DNA of 64,000 nt from Variovorax paradoxus (GCF_022009635.1 NZ_CP091716.1:1689001-1753000), one strand, 5' to 3'. Positions 35,401 to 44,063 are shown, counted from the stretch's first letter. Notes: a model not told the origin generated them from the letters alone. Numbers and translations: made by a program.

Positions 35401-37250
35401 TCTGGTGCATCGACGAGCCCGTGGCGGCCGACCTGCGGCTGCAGTTCCGCGCGCTGCCGATGCGCAGCAGCACGATGCCGCCGTGGGGCGAGGGCATGGA
35501 CCACGACCCCTGCGACTGGATGTGGCCCACCAGCCGCTGGGAGCCAGGGCGCATCTACCGCGACCGCTACGGCCTGCGCCCGCCGCGCCCCGGCCTGCTC
35601 GAAAGCGACGTGCTGCAGCTCGAGCTGCGCCTGCGCGGCAACCTGCCCGAGCTGCCGCCAGAGCTCTCGAGTGCACGCCGCCTGCAGGTGTGGTGCGGCC
35701 TTCGCGTGCCGGATTTTCCGGTGCCGCTGCCCGAGCGCCCCGCGCCGGTGCTGGCTGTCGACCGCCTAGGCGAGGGCAACGCGCCCGCGCCGGTGTGGAC
35801 CGCCGACGAGCTGCAGCAGATCACGGGCGGCCGTTGGATGGTGGAACCGCCGCCAGGCTGGTTCGTGAATTCGGTGGTGCGCGGGCCCCTCCACATGTCG
35901 ATGCTGCCGGCGCCGTCGCTCTTCGTGGCTTCCGACTACCGCACGCTCGCCGTGCACGAAAGCTACAGCAAGCCGCGCGCCGACAACTGGGACCGCCACC
36001 TCGAACTGCCCGGGCTGCAGCATGCGCTGGCGGGCGCGGTGGTCGCGCACGAGGTCGAGGGGCTCGATGCGGCCTTCCCGCTGCTGCAGGTGCAAGATCC
36101 GATCGCCGCGATGCTCGCGTTGGGCGCCGCCGCGCGGGCCCGCTACAAGGGTTTGCTGGTGGGCGTGACCGGCACGGTCGGCAAGTCGTCCACCATCGCC
36201 ATGCTGCGCGACCTGCTGCCCGAGCGCGCGCGCGTGCACACCACCATCGACAACTACAACTCGCGCGTCGGCGTGCCGGCCATGCTGGCCAACCTGGCGG
36301 CCGACACCGACGTGTGCATCCTCGAGATGGCGCAGAGCGGGCTGTGGATGGAGCGCGGGCCCATCTCGCTGAAGGCGCGGCCGCACGTGGCCGTCATCAC
36401 CGAGATCGGGCTGTCGCAGACGCGGCAGGCCTCGACGCTGGAGCTCACGGCCGAGTACAAGTCGCGCATCTTCCTGGGGCTGGAGCCCGGCGGCGTGGCC
36501 ATCGTGCCCGACCACATTCCCTGCCTGCAGCAGGTGGTGCAGGCGGCAGCGCGCACGGCCGGCGCGATCTGGGTGGTGGGCACGGGGCCCGAGGCCAACA
36601 TCCGCATCGTCGACACGCAACCCGAGCCCGGCGGCGGCTGCCGCGTGCGCATTGCGATGGCGGGGCGCACGGTGGCGTATTCGTTCCCGCTGCACAGCGC
36701 CGGGCTGGTGCGCAACTCGGCGCTGGCCTTCGCGGCCCTGGTGGCCATGGGCTTCGACGCAGAGGACGCCTGCGCGCGCATGCCGCATGTGCGCCTGCCG
36801 GCATCGGTGATGCAGGTGCATCCGCTGCGCACGCAGGCCGGCGTGCAGGCCACGTTGATCGACGACAGCTGGAATGCCGAAGTCATGTCGATGCGCAACG
36901 CCATGGAGTTCGTGCGCGGCTTCCAGCGCGCGGCGCAGGGGCCTGTCGTGCGCAAGATCGGCGTGCTGGGCCGCATCGTCAACCTCGACAAGGACGCCGA
37001 GGCCATGCACCGCAGCCTGGCCGCGCCGCTGCTGCAATCGGGCATTGCGCACGTGGTGACGCACGGCGACGAAATGCGCTGGCTGCGCGAGGAAGTGCCG
37101 GCCGAACTGCTCGGCCCGCATTTCGACGACGCTTCGAAGCTCGCGGGGTACCTCGGCGGTTTCCTGCGCGACGGCGACCTGGTGCTGGTGAAGGGCGACC
37201 GCATCGGCTCCGACTTCGGCGAGGTGCCCGTGCTGCTGCGCAAGCTATGA
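32490..37250 (+). CDS. Multi-module protein: alpha/alpha-toroid-like, CapA phosphoesterase, MurF-like ligase
   Basis: 1586 residues. Residues ~200-560 look like an alpha/alpha toroid (FDYGWFPCFDRLIPTYNTL, ALVKYMELTGD, YYDGEAAFGLMRLYG). Residues ~570-880 are a CapA-type metallophosphatase domain (TVAWGGDVNLGR, IVNLECVV, TANNHSGDYG, VAVHWGAN, HDAGDLLFD). A beta-rich linker spans ~900-1190. From ~1200 to the end is a Mur-ligase-like ATP-dependent unit: P-loop GVTGTVGKSS at 1225-1234, LEMAQSG, an EYKSRIF lysine region, and the C-terminal DDSWNAEVMSMRNAM of the MurF type. CapA and Mur-like CapB act together in poly-gamma-glutamate capsule formation, so an amino-acid-polymer role is inferred. No signal peptide or membrane helix is seen. 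An in-frame ATG at 32442 is a possible alternative start. Confidence 0.85.
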   Translation: MTIDPNPLVDLLTRARQALADPAGMLPAANPATPEAGCVVFFATGEDSSRARVASGRGANIEAAWQAAAEAIAAQAARGENPPQRLRAEVVDKVTPMRWRELKAKLAQTKRNYFNEGIAFDARFEIALLAQEMHGGAVLYNGDVDHAEPNPGNLHLLSKRRFGREIDFPSDDEAPVWCFTTRAVYVDANGAWPITAEGQAAGFRTLSDWNAPQIRTLIEDASTYLAGQVKPTGEFDYGWFPCFDRLIPTYNTLRHASSTYAMLEAWELTRSDTLKASIDRSIGFLAGTLIRPAVLPDGTRAAYLLDIGNEIKLGGSAVCLLALVKYMELTGDRQFLPLLEQLALGIRHMQDAETGSFVHVLTAPSLDVKDKFRVIYYDGEAAFGLMRLYGLTRDARWLAVVEKAFEHFIAAEHWRAHDHWLSYCVNELTRYRPETRYYQFGLRNVAGYLDFVLERITTFPTLLELMMAARDMVLRLEADPALRPLLAELDRDKFDRALAYRARYLANGHFWPELAMFFRNPARIAGSFFIKHHSFRVRIDDVEHYLSGYVAYHRMLKASEGQQQGRRAGTGTVAWGGDVNLGRRQHYRMHELGGARRMLGDIAALRDADLRIVNLECVVATTGEQGIDKGEAGPYYYRARPEMLAVLTEAGIGMVATANNHSGDYGAEALLEQQTHLDAAGIAHAGTGRTLEAAWRPAFRRAGGVRVALFSLDATQQRFAASAERAGAAWLPLDDPAAWTAELAPRIEAARREADVVLVAVHWGANLETAPSAAEVAVGHAIVDAGADAVLGTSAHVLQGIEVYRGRPILHDAGDLLFDSIRNDFGDSGVFTLALGLHGVEAVVFTPVGVGYGFSRQLAGEQAEALSARFAEQCRALGTQMTMVQGGRCALRLSPPERPAFQADPASAVAPAVRPAPVVGPVRAPRPEWLADAVPDDARITPLQIGPLRLLGLRIAPRQIVGRRMLWVESFWCIDEPVAADLRLQFRALPMRSSTMPPWGEGMDHDPCDWMWPTSRWEPGRIYRDRYGLRPPRPGLLESDVLQLELRLRGNLPELPPELSSARRLQVWCGLRVPDFPVPLPERPAPVLAVDRLGEGNAPAPVWTADELQQITGGRWMVEPPPGWFVNSVVRGPLHMSMLPAPSLFVASDYRTLAVHESYSKPRADNWDRHLELPGLQHALAGAVVAHEVEGLDAAFPLLQVQDPIAAMLALGAAARARYKGLLVGVTGTVGKSSTIAMLRDLLPERARVHTTIDNYNSRVGVPAMLANLAADTDVCILEMAQSGLWMERGPISLKARPHVAVITEIGLSQTRQASTLELTAEYKSRIFLGLEPGGVAIVPDHIPCLQQVVQAAARTAGAIWVVGTGPEANIRIVDTQPEPGGGCRVRIAMAGRTVAYSFPLHSAGLVRNSALAFAALVAMGFDAEDACARMPHVRLPASVMQVHPLRTQAGVQATLIDDSWNAEVMSMRNAMEFVRGFQRAAQGPVVRKIGVLGRIVNLDKDAEAMHRSLAAPLLQSGIAHVVTHGDEMRWLREEVPAELLGPHFDDASKLAGYLGGFLRDGDLVLVKGDRIGSDFGEVPVLLRKL

Positions 37251-38188
37251 GCATGCCCGGCTTCCTGCGGCGGCACGCGCGCTGCGCTCTCCTGCTGTGC
37301 GCGCTGGCGCAGGCGGCCTGCGCCCAGCGCACCGGCCCCGACGTGCCGCGCCCCTTTGCGGCCAGCAACGACGAGGTGCTGCACTGGAACCAGCCCGCCG
37401 ACCGCGCGAGCTGCCCCGACCGCGCGGGCTACCTGTGGGTGCAGCCGGTGGAAGGGCCGGCCTGCATCCGCTACTTCGCGAGCGACGACATCGACGGCGC
37501 GCGCATCGCCGTCGTGCAGTTCTCGGGCGACCGCGACAGCGTGATGGACCAGGCGCCCACGCGCATTCCCGGCAACACGGAGCCGCTGCGCACGCTCGAT
37601 GCGCAGCGCAGCCGAGACCGCGCCGGCGTGCCCTGGATCTTCATGGCGCGGCCGGGCACCTACGGCTCGTCGGGCGACCATCGCCAGCGCCGCCAGCTGG
37701 TGGAGTTCCATGCGCTGGACGCCGCGCTCGACGCGCTGATGCAGCGCCACAAGCTGCAGCGCATCGTCATCCTCGGCCACAGCGGCGGCGCCACCGCGGG
37801 CGCCGCGCTGCTCACGCTGGGGCGCACGCGCGTGGCCTGCGCGGTGCTGACATCGGGCGCCTACGGGCTGCTGGAGCGCGCGCAGCTTCTGGGCCGCTCG
37901 AACGGCGGGCGCACCGACACCACGGGAAGCGCGCAGTTCTACGACCCGCTCGACCATGTGGGCGGCATCGCGCGCGACCCCGCGCGGCGCATCGTGCTGA
38001 TCGGCAACCGCGACGACCGCAACACGCCCTTCGCGCTGCAGCAGCGCTTTGCCGACGAGGTGGGCAAGGCGGGGCACCGCGTCGAGATCCGCACGCACGC
38101 GGCCGAGCCGCCCGAATACCACGACCTCACCGACCGCATCGGCCTGCGCACCGCCTCGCTGTGCGCGCGCGAGGCGCTGTTTCCCTAG
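37247..38188 (+). CDS. Secreted alpha/beta hydrolase, coupled to the CapA/Mur protein
   Basis: 313 residues. A signal peptide (residues 1-26, ending AQAACAQ; a lipobox-like AAC is also present) precedes a hydrolase core. IVQFSG-like first strand, VILGHSGGATAGA near 180 with the nucleophile serine, and a late DDRNTPF acid loop are visible. Its ATG overlaps the stop of the CapA/Mur gene (ATGA), so it is made with it and probably acts on the same product outside the cytoplasm, as a release, trimming or transfer enzyme. The substrate is unknown. It shares no strong similarity with the hydrolase at 25013 beyond the fold. Confidence 0.8.
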   Translation: MSMPGFLRRHARCALLLCALAQAACAQRTGPDVPRPFAASNDEVLHWNQPADRASCPDRAGYLWVQPVEGPACIRYFASDDIDGARIAVVQFSGDRDSVMDQAPTRIPGNTEPLRTLDAQRSRDRAGVPWIFMARPGTYGSSGDHRQRRQLVEFHALDAALDALMQRHKLQRIVILGHSGGATAGAALLTLGRTRVACAVLTSGAYGLLERAQLLGRSNGGRTDTTGSAQFYDPLDHVGGIARDPARRIVLIGNRDDRNTPFALQQRFADEVGKAGHRVEIRTHAAEPPEYHDLTDRIGLRTASLCAREALFP

Positions 38189-38215
38189 CCGCCGCAGCCA
38201 GCGGAACGCATACCC

Positions 38216-39295
38216 ATGAGCAGCTCCATCACCTCGCGCGCCTACGGCCGCATGCCTGACGGCCGCGCCGTGACCGAATACACGCTGGACAACGGCCGGG
38301 GCCTGAGCCTGAGCGCCATCAACCTGGGCGGCATCGTCACCGCGCTGCGCGTGCCCGACCGGCGCGGGCAGGCCGAAAACATCGTGCTGGGGCTGCCCTC
38401 GTTGGAGGCCTACCTGAAGCCGCATCCGCACTTCGGCACCATCGTCGGCCGCTTCGCGAACCGCATCGCGGCGGGGCGTTTTTCGCTCGACGGCGCGGCC
38501 CATCAGCTCGTGCTGAACGACGGCCCCAACTCGCTGCATGGCGGCGCGAAGGGCTTCGGCACCCGCTTCTGGGACATCGTGCCGCTGACGGCGCAGGAAG
38601 CCGGCGGCGACGTCGCCATCGAGCTGCGCTACACCAGCCCCGACGGCGAAGAGGGCTACCCCGGCGAGCTGCGCGCCACGGTGCGCTACACGTTGAGCGC
38701 CGCGGCCAACACCTGGCGCATCGACTACGCCGCGCAGGCCGACAGGCCCACGGTGCTGAACCTGAGTCACCACGACTACTTCAACCTCGCGGGCAATGCC
38801 GGTGGCTCCGTCATGGACCACCGGCTGACGCTGCCCGCGAGCCGCTATTGCCCGGTCGATGCCACGCTGATCCCCGCCGGCCTGGCCGACGTGGCCGGAA
38901 CGCCGTTCGACTTTCGCAACGCTACCGTCATTGGCGAGCGCATCCGCCAGGGCCACGAGCAACTGCTGCTCGCGCACGGCTACGACCACAACTGGGTGCT
39001 CGACCGCAGCGATGCCCACCAGGGGCTGGCGCTGGCGGCGCGCCTGGAACACGAGGCATCGGGCCGCGTGATGGAGGTGCACACCAGCGAGCCCGGCGTG
39101 CAGTTCTATTCGGGCAATTTCCTCGACGGCAGCCTGCTGGGCAGCGGCGGCGCGAGCCTGCGCCAAGGCGACGGCTTGTGCCTGGAAACGCAGCACTTTC
39201 CCGATTCGCCGAACCGGCCCGGCTTTCCCTCAACAGTGCTGCGCCCGTGCGAGGTGTTCCGCAGCGCGACCGAGCACCGGTTCTCTGCCGGCTGA
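38216..39295 (+). CDS. galM: Aldose 1-epimerase
   Basis: 359 residues, GalM-type beta sandwich that interconverts alpha and beta anomers of aldoses. Landmarks: GRFANRIAAGRFSLDG, NDGPNSLHGGAKGF (catalytic-site His), NLSHHDYFNLAG, YDHNWVLD and the C-terminal glutamate in LCLETQHFPDSPN. It follows the hydrolase by 27 bp and may belong to that transcription unit. It could alternatively serve the sugar catabolic cluster 2 kb downstream, for which mutarotation of arabinose or galactose is the first step. Its 3' end overlaps the convergent Crp-type gene by 66 bp. Confidence 0.95.
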   Translation: MSSSITSRAYGRMPDGRAVTEYTLDNGRGLSLSAINLGGIVTALRVPDRRGQAENIVLGLPSLEAYLKPHPHFGTIVGRFANRIAAGRFSLDGAAHQLVLNDGPNSLHGGAKGFGTRFWDIVPLTAQEAGGDVAIELRYTSPDGEEGYPGELRATVRYTLSAAANTWRIDYAAQADRPTVLNLSHHDYFNLAGNAGGSVMDHRLTLPASRYCPVDATLIPAGLADVAGTPFDFRNATVIGERIRQGHEQLLLAHGYDHNWVLDRSDAHQGLALAARLEHEASGRVMEVHTSEPGVQFYSGNFLDGSLLGSGGASLRQGDGLCLETQHFPDSPNRPGFPSTVLRPCEVFRSATEHRFSAG

Positions 39296-39967
39296 GGAAT
39301 CCGGCGGCAGCGCGCCGAAGTCGGTCGCCGCGAATTCGGGCGACACATGCACGGCGTCTCCGTCGCGCCGCAGCAGGCCGCGGCTTTCCATGTCGCGCAT
39401 GGTCTTGTTGACCACCTCGCGCGACAGGCCCGAGTACGAGGCGATCAGCGACTGCGAGATGCGCTTGTCGTAGCCGCCCGCGCTGGCCGGCGCCAGCTCG
39501 GTGAGCTGGTAGAGCACGCGGCGCACCAGGTCTTCGGAGGGCAGCGTCGTCACGCGCCGCATCTGGCCGCGCAGCATGCTCATGCGCTTCATGGCCAGGC
39601 CCAGCAGCGCCATCGCCACGCCGGGGTGCCGCACGCACAGCGCGCGCATGACGGCGATGGGCATCAGGTACACCGACGAAGGCAGCGTCGCCACCAGCGC
39701 CTGCGTCGAGCGGTAGCTGTCTTCCCGGATCGTGAGGTCGAAGAAGAAATCGTCCGGCCGGATGAACTCGCTGGTGAACTCCGCGTTGGCGTCGCGTCCG
39801 GGCGCGCTCACGCGCAGCAGGCCGGTGGCCACGCAGTAGATCCTGTCCGTGGTCTCGCCGATTTGCAGCACGGTCTCGTTGCGCTTGAAGTAGCGAAGCT
39901 GGCTGTGGCGGGCAAGCGATTCCCGCTCCGCCGCCGGCAAGCCGGCTGTCAGGGGATGCAGATACAT
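39230..39967 (-). CDS. Crp/Fnr-family transcriptional regulator
   Basis: 245 residues. A cyclic-nucleotide-type domain (about 25-140: FKRNETVLQIGETTDRIYCVATGLLRVS) and a C-terminal HTH (about 165-215: ISQSLIASYSGLSREVVNKTMRDM). No N-terminal cysteine cluster, so not an iron-sulfur Fnr. Effector is unknown. The start MYLHPLTAG is chosen because the upstream ATG at 40018 adds only an arginine-rich segment. The last 66 bp run antisense to the end of galM. Confidence 0.9.
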   Translation of the reverse strand: MYLHPLTAGLPAAERESLARHSQLRYFKRNETVLQIGETTDRIYCVATGLLRVSAPGRDANAEFTSEFIRPDDFFFDLTIREDSYRSTQALVATLPSSVYLMPIAVMRALCVRHPGVAMALLGLAMKRMSMLRGQMRRVTTLPSEDLVRRVLYQLTELAPASAGGYDKRISQSLIASYSGLSREVVNKTMRDMESRGLLRRDGDAVHVSPEFAATDFGALPPDSSAGREPVLGRAAEHLARAQHC

Positions 39968-40073
39968 AGCCGCGCATGATTCGCGAAGGCGCGCGGCCCG
40001 TCTTCTCAATCCGCGCACGCGGTCGGAATTTTTGGGTACTTCTGTTTTCGAAAATAGGGCGCTTGCGCCCGCC

Positions 40074-41036
40074 TCAGACGCCTTCAGCCATCGCGCGGGC
40101 GTCCCGGGGCGTCATGGCGTAGGCCGCGCGGAACACCCGATAGAAAGTGGCGATGCTGTCGAAGCCGCAGAGGTAGGCGATGTCGGTGACCGAACGCTCC
40201 GGCGCCGTGGCCAGCATCCGCGAGGCATCGGCCAGGCGCATGGCGGTCAGCGTGCGCGCGAAAGACAGCCCGGTGGGCTCGAACAGCACATGCACCTGCC
40301 GCAGCGAAATGCCCAGCTCGCGCGCGATGGTGGCCGGCGACAGGTCGGGCTGGCGCAGGTCGCGCGCCAGGATGTCGCGCGCCGCATGCAGCAGGCCCGA
40401 GCGCAGCGCTGCGCGGCTTTCCGGCAGGCCCGGCGCCAGCCGACCTCGCGCCAGCAGCGCGAGCCGGGCGGCGTGGGTGACCTCGGTCTCGGGGCTGGGG
40501 AGCTCGGCCGGGCGCCGCGTGAGCGCATGAAAGCTCGCCATCAGCGGGCGCAGGAAGGGCGTGGCCGAGCCCATGGGCTCGGCGAACAGGTCGTCGGCGC
40601 GCGCACCGAGCAGCAGTTCCTGCGTCAGCGGAATCCGCACCATGCGAAAGTCGAAGCCGTCGCTGCGCAGCGGCATGCCGGCGTAGGGCAGGTCGGAGTG
40701 ATTGACGACGAGGTCGCCTTCGCGGATGTGCATGCCGGACTGCCGGCCGGTGCTCATCAGCCCCGGCCCGCGCACCTGCAGGCCGATGCACAGGCTCTGG
40801 CTGGCCACCCGCGCGATGTCGGCGCTGGTGCGGCTGATCTGGTAGGAGGAGGCGCGCATGTCCGAGACCGTGGCGCTGCCGACCGCCGCGGCGTGGAAGC
40901 GGCCCTGGAATTGCGGCCGGCGCTCGCGTTCCAGCTCGATCGTCACGCCGAACATGTGCCGCCCTCGCGCTTCGCACCAGTGGTCGAAGCGGTCCTGGGG
41001 GCGGAGGTCGTCGGTCGAGAAATTCAGCATGGCCAT
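40074..41036 (-). CDS. AraC-family transcriptional regulator
   Basis: 320 residues with an N-terminal AraC_binding_2-type domain (about 10-190, HWCEARGRHMFGV near the start) and a C-terminal double HTH (about 215-315: ARELGISLRQVHVLFEPTGLS, DIAYLCGFDSIATFYRVFRAAYAMTP). This architecture is common among regulators of aromatic or catabolic genes. It lies beside the lactonase gene and may respond to a sugar or to another compound; the sequence does not decide. Confidence 0.92.
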   Translation of the reverse strand: MAMLNFSTDDLRPQDRFDHWCEARGRHMFGVTIELERERRPQFQGRFHAAAVGSATVSDMRASSYQISRTSADIARVASQSLCIGLQVRGPGLMSTGRQSGMHIREGDLVVNHSDLPYAGMPLRSDGFDFRMVRIPLTQELLLGARADDLFAEPMGSATPFLRPLMASFHALTRRPAELPSPETEVTHAARLALLARGRLAPGLPESRAALRSGLLHAARDILARDLRQPDLSPATIARELGISLRQVHVLFEPTGLSFARTLTAMRLADASRMLATAPERSVTDIAYLCGFDSIATFYRVFRAAYAMTPRDARAMAEGV

Positions 41037-41121
41037 CGGCGTCGGAAAGTCCGAATGTCCGATAACTACGCTTGTTTGGCGAGCCGATGCCCGCTGCGGC
41101 CCCTGGCCGCGTCGGGAATTG

Positions 41122-42075
41122 CTAGCCCGCGAACAGCGCCGCTGGTACGCCAGGGCTGCCGATGCGCACCCTGAAGAGCCCGCCGGCCAGCGGCTCGGCT
41201 GCCTGCTGCTCGGGCGTGAGGCTGTTGCGGGCCGTGGTGATGTAGAGCGTGCGCAGGTCGGCGTCGCCGAAGGCGCAGTCGGTCACGTGGCTCGCGGGTA
41301 TGTCGATGCGGCACAGCTCGGCGGCGCTCACCGGGTCGTGACAGGTGACGCAGGCGCCGCCCCAGTGCGCGATCCAGAGGCGCCCGGCGGCGTCGGTGGT
41401 CATGCCGTCCGGCAGGCCGTCGGGCTTGGGGAAGCGGTGCCACTCGCGGCGGTTCGACACCGTGCCGGCTTCCATGTCGAAGTCGTAGGCGTAGAGCTTG
41501 TTGAGCACCGTGTTGTTGAAGTACATGGTGCGGCCATCGCCCGACCAGGTCGGGCCGTTGGTCACCTCGAAGCCGTCGTCGTGGCGTGTGCAGCGGCCGC
41601 CGGCGTCGTAGCGGTAGAGCGCGCCGGTGGGTGCCTTGCAGTCGAAGTCCATGCTGCCGGCCCAGAAGCGGCCCCGCGCGTCGCACTTGCCGTCGTTGAA
41701 GCGGTTGCCGGTGCGTTCGGTCTCCGGCTGGTGCAGGTAGCGCGGCTTGGCCCCGTCGCCCGGCGCGGTGGTGTCGAACAGCGCGAAGCCGCGCCGCAGC
41801 GTGATGAAAAGGCCCGGCGCCGATGCGCGCTCGGCGATGGCGGTGATCTCCTCGTCGAAGGTCCAGGTGCGTTGCGCGCCGGTGGCGGGGTCGTAGCGGA
41901 AGAGGCGCGGCGTGAGGATGTCGATCCAGTACAGCGCCTGCTCGCGCTGCGACCACATCGTGCCTTCACCGAGGTTGGCGCCGGCGGGCCAGATGCATTC
42001 GGGCGCGCCTTCGACCACCGGCGCAGGCAATGAGGAAGAGGAAGAAGAGGGGGTGTTTGTCTCGTGCTTGTTCAT
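41122..42075 (-). CDS. SMP-30/gluconolactonase family sugar lactonase
   Basis: 317 residues, six-bladed beta propeller with one metal site. The metal ligands are visible: Glu in NLGEGTMW (near 36), Asn in TGNRFNDGK (near 120), Asn in VTNGPTWS (near 170) and Asp in LPDGMTTDAAGR (near 220). A Ser-rich tail (about 8-16) precedes the domain. In this cluster it should open the L-arabino-1,4-lactone or D-galactonolactone produced by the divergent dehydrogenase, giving the free sugar acid. It lies 140 bp from that dehydrogenase gene, with a shared regulatory gap. Confidence 0.92.
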   Translation of the reverse strand: MNKHETNTPSSSSSSLPAPVVEGAPECIWPAGANLGEGTMWSQREQALYWIDILTPRLFRYDPATGAQRTWTFDEEITAIAERASAPGLFITLRRGFALFDTTAPGDGAKPRYLHQPETERTGNRFNDGKCDARGRFWAGSMDFDCKAPTGALYRYDAGGRCTRHDDGFEVTNGPTWSGDGRTMYFNNTVLNKLYAYDFDMEAGTVSNRREWHRFPKPDGLPDGMTTDAAGRLWIAHWGGACVTCHDPVSAAELCRIDIPASHVTDCAFGDADLRTLYITTARNSLTPEQQAAEPLAGGLFRVRIGSPGVPAALFAG

Positions 42076-42122
42076 TTGTTGTTCCGTTGCTCGGTGTCAT
42101 GTCTTCTTGACGCGGCGGATCG

Positions 42123-42140
42123 TATCAAGGCATATTGATA
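42123..42140. promoter_or_regulatory. Inverted repeat in the lactonase/dehydrogenase gap
   Basis: TATCAA-GGCATA-TTGATA, in an AT-rich divergent gap, is a candidate operator for the catabolic regulator. A further partly similar motif, ATCGATTGATATGC, follows at about 42162. Confidence 0.4.
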
Positions 42141-42215
42141 ATAGAAATTGAAAATACTGGCATCGATTGATATGCGTATTGCAATGTCATTTGCCGGGCT
42201 TCTGGAGACGCTTTC

Positions 42216-42989
42216 TTGAACTCGACCCAGCTTTCCATTCATCCGAGCCTGAAGGGCCGCACGGTGTTCGTCACCGGCGGCGGCAGCGGCATCGGCGCGG
42301 CCATCGTCGCCGCATTCGCGGCGCAGGGCGCGCGCGTGGCCTTCGTCGACATCGCCGAGGGCGCCAGCGCGCAGCTCGCGCGGCAGATCGTGGATGCCGG
42401 CCATGCGGCGCCCTGGTGGCGCGCATGCGACGTGCGCGACATCGCGGCGCTGCAGCAGGCCATCGCCGACGCGGCGCGCGAACTCGGCGACTTTGCGGTG
42501 CTGGTGAACAACGTGGCGAGCGACGACCGCCACACGCTCGAATCGGTCACGCCCGACTACTACGACAACCGCATGGCCATCAACGAGCGGCCCGCGCTGT
42601 TCGCGATCCAGTCGGTGGTGCCGGGCATGAAGCGGCTGGGCTTCGGCTCGGTGGTGAACCTGGGCTCCACCGGCTGGCAGACCAAGGGCTCGGGCTACCC
42701 CTGCTATGCGATTGCCAAGTCGTCGGTGAACGGGCTCACGCGCGGGCTCGCCGTGGAACTGGGCCGCGAGCGCATCCGCATCAACACCGTGTCGCCCGGC
42801 TGGGTGATGACCGAGCGGCAGGTGAAGCTGTGGCTCGACGAGGAAGGCGAGAAGGCCTTGCACCGCAACCAGTGCCTGCCCGACAAGCTGATGCCGGAAG
42901 ACATCGCGCGCATGGTGCTGTTCCTCGCGTCGGACGACGCGAAGATGTGCACGGCTCAGGAATTCACCGTGGACGCTGGTTGGACGTAA
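42216..42989 (+). CDS. SDR-family sugar 1-dehydrogenase (L-arabinose/D-galactose type)
   Basis: 257 residues, classical short-chain dehydrogenase: TGGGSGIGAAI dinucleotide motif near 20, NNVAS near 97, catalytic Tyr and Lys in YPCYAIAKSS near 165, and VSPGWVMT. In this context it should oxidise the aldose at C1 to the lactone with NAD(P)+, the entry step of the non-phosphorylative route. The start is TTG at 42216 preceded by a TGGAG ribosome binding site; no ATG fits. Divergent from the lactonase. Confidence 0.9.
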   Translation: MNSTQLSIHPSLKGRTVFVTGGGSGIGAAIVAAFAAQGARVAFVDIAEGASAQLARQIVDAGHAAPWWRACDVRDIAALQQAIADAARELGDFAVLVNNVASDDRHTLESVTPDYYDNRMAINERPALFAIQSVVPGMKRLGFGSVVNLGSTGWQTKGSGYPCYAIAKSSVNGLTRGLAVELGRERIRINTVSPGWVMTERQVKLWLDEEGEKALHRNQCLPDKLMPEDIARMVLFLASDDAKMCTAQEFTVDAGWT

Positions 42990-43103
42990 TCAGGTACTCC
43001 CCCAGGCTTCGCGCACTTCGTGTCGCTTCGCCAACCCCCTCGCCGGGGGCAATGCCTGCGGCCCGGCAAAGCCGGTTCCGCGGCATTCCTCGAATGAATC
43101 CGG
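42990..43103. repeat. Hairpin-rich intergenic element between SDR and LysR genes
   Basis: CCCCC-TCGCC-GGGGG (43035-43049) and CCGGC-AAA-GCCGG (43063-43075), the latter inside a longer stem, lie between the convergent genes. It probably acts as a bidirectional terminator or is a repeated intergenic element. Confidence 0.45.
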
Positions 43104-44063
43104 TCAGTCGATCTCGAGTTTGCGGCCGTACACGCTGAGGCTCGCGGTCTTCAGCGCCTTCATCATCACCCGGGCCGCGGGCGACAGGAGCCTGTCGGTG
43201 CGCGTGATGATGCCGAAGGCGTCCATGTGGCAGGGCATGTCCAGCGGCAGCAGCGACACGATGCCGTGCGATGCGTAGTAGCGCGCCACGTCGGTCGCCA
43301 GCACCGCCACCATGTCGCTCTGCTGCAGCATGCGCGTGATGAAGAGCAGGGCCGAGCTCTCGATGGTGTTGGTCGGTGGCGCCAGGCCTTCTTCCTGGAA
43401 CATCAGCTCGAAGCGGTGGCGCAGCACGCTGCCGGCCGGCGGCACGATCCAGCCGGCGCTCACCACGTCGCGCAGCGTGAGGCCGCTCACGCCCAGCAGC
43501 GGATGGCCCGGCCGCACCAGCGCGCACACGGGTTCCTCACTCAGCGCCTCGTAGCGCAGCTGCGACTTGTCGTGCTCGGCAAAGAGGCGCGCCACCAGGA
43601 TGTCGAGCTTGCCCTGCTCGAGCCGCTCGATGAGCGCGGGGCTGGTCTCTATCTCGAGCGACACGCGCAGGTCGGGCTGCTCGCGCTTGACCATGGCCAC
43701 GGCCGGCGGCAGCAGGGTGAGCCCCGGCGCGGTGATGGCGCCCACGCTGACCTGGCCGAAGCGCCCGGCCTTCAGCGCGGTGAGTTCGTCGTGCGCCTGG
43801 TTCAGGCTCGCGAGCGCGACGCGCGCATGGCGGATCATGGTCTCGCCGTACCAGGTCGGGCGCATGCCGCGCGGCAGGCGGTCGAACAGCGGCACCTCCA
43901 GCACGTCTTCCAGGTCCTTCAGCAGCTTGGAGGCCGCGGGCTGCGTCATGTTGAGCACCTGCGCCGCGCGGTGGATGTTGCCTTCCTCGGCCAGCGCCAC
44001 GAGCAGCAGCAGCTGCCTTGTCTTGAGCCGGGCGCGGATGAACCAGTGGTTGTAGTTCGTCAT
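43104..44063 (-). CDS. gbpR: LysR-family regulator of the sugar cluster (GbpR-like)
   Basis: 319 residues: HTH about 10-70 (LKTRQLLLLVALAEEGNIHRAAQVLN, MTQPAASKLLKDLEDVLEV) and an effector-binding domain from about 95. In Agrobacterium a LysR protein, GbpR, controls chvE and the ggu genes in response to galactose/arabinose; the gene order here (LysR divergent from a unit containing chvE-gguAB) supports an equivalent role. The start at MTNYNHW is the usual family start. Candidate operator repeats lie in the 144-bp divergent gap. Confidence 0.88.
   Translation of the reverse strand: MTNYNHWFIRARLKTRQLLLLVALAEEGNIHRAAQVLNMTQPAASKLLKDLEDVLEVPLFDRLPRGMRPTWYGETMIRHARVALASLNQAHDELTALKAGRFGQVSVGAITAPGLTLLPPAVAMVKREQPDLRVSLEIETSPALIERLEQGKLDILVARLFAEHDKSQLRYEALSEEPVCALVRPGHPLLGVSGLTLRDVVSAGWIVPPAGSVLRHRFELMFQEEGLAPPTNTIESSALLFITRMLQQSDMVAVLATDVARYYASHGIVSLLPLDMPCHMDAFGIITRTDRLLSPAARVMMKALKTASLSVYGRKLEID

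Noticed and set aside
32370..35504. 1044-residue minus-strand frame opposite the CapA/Mur gene
   Set aside because: Antisense shadow; the plus-strand frame has clear domain motifs.
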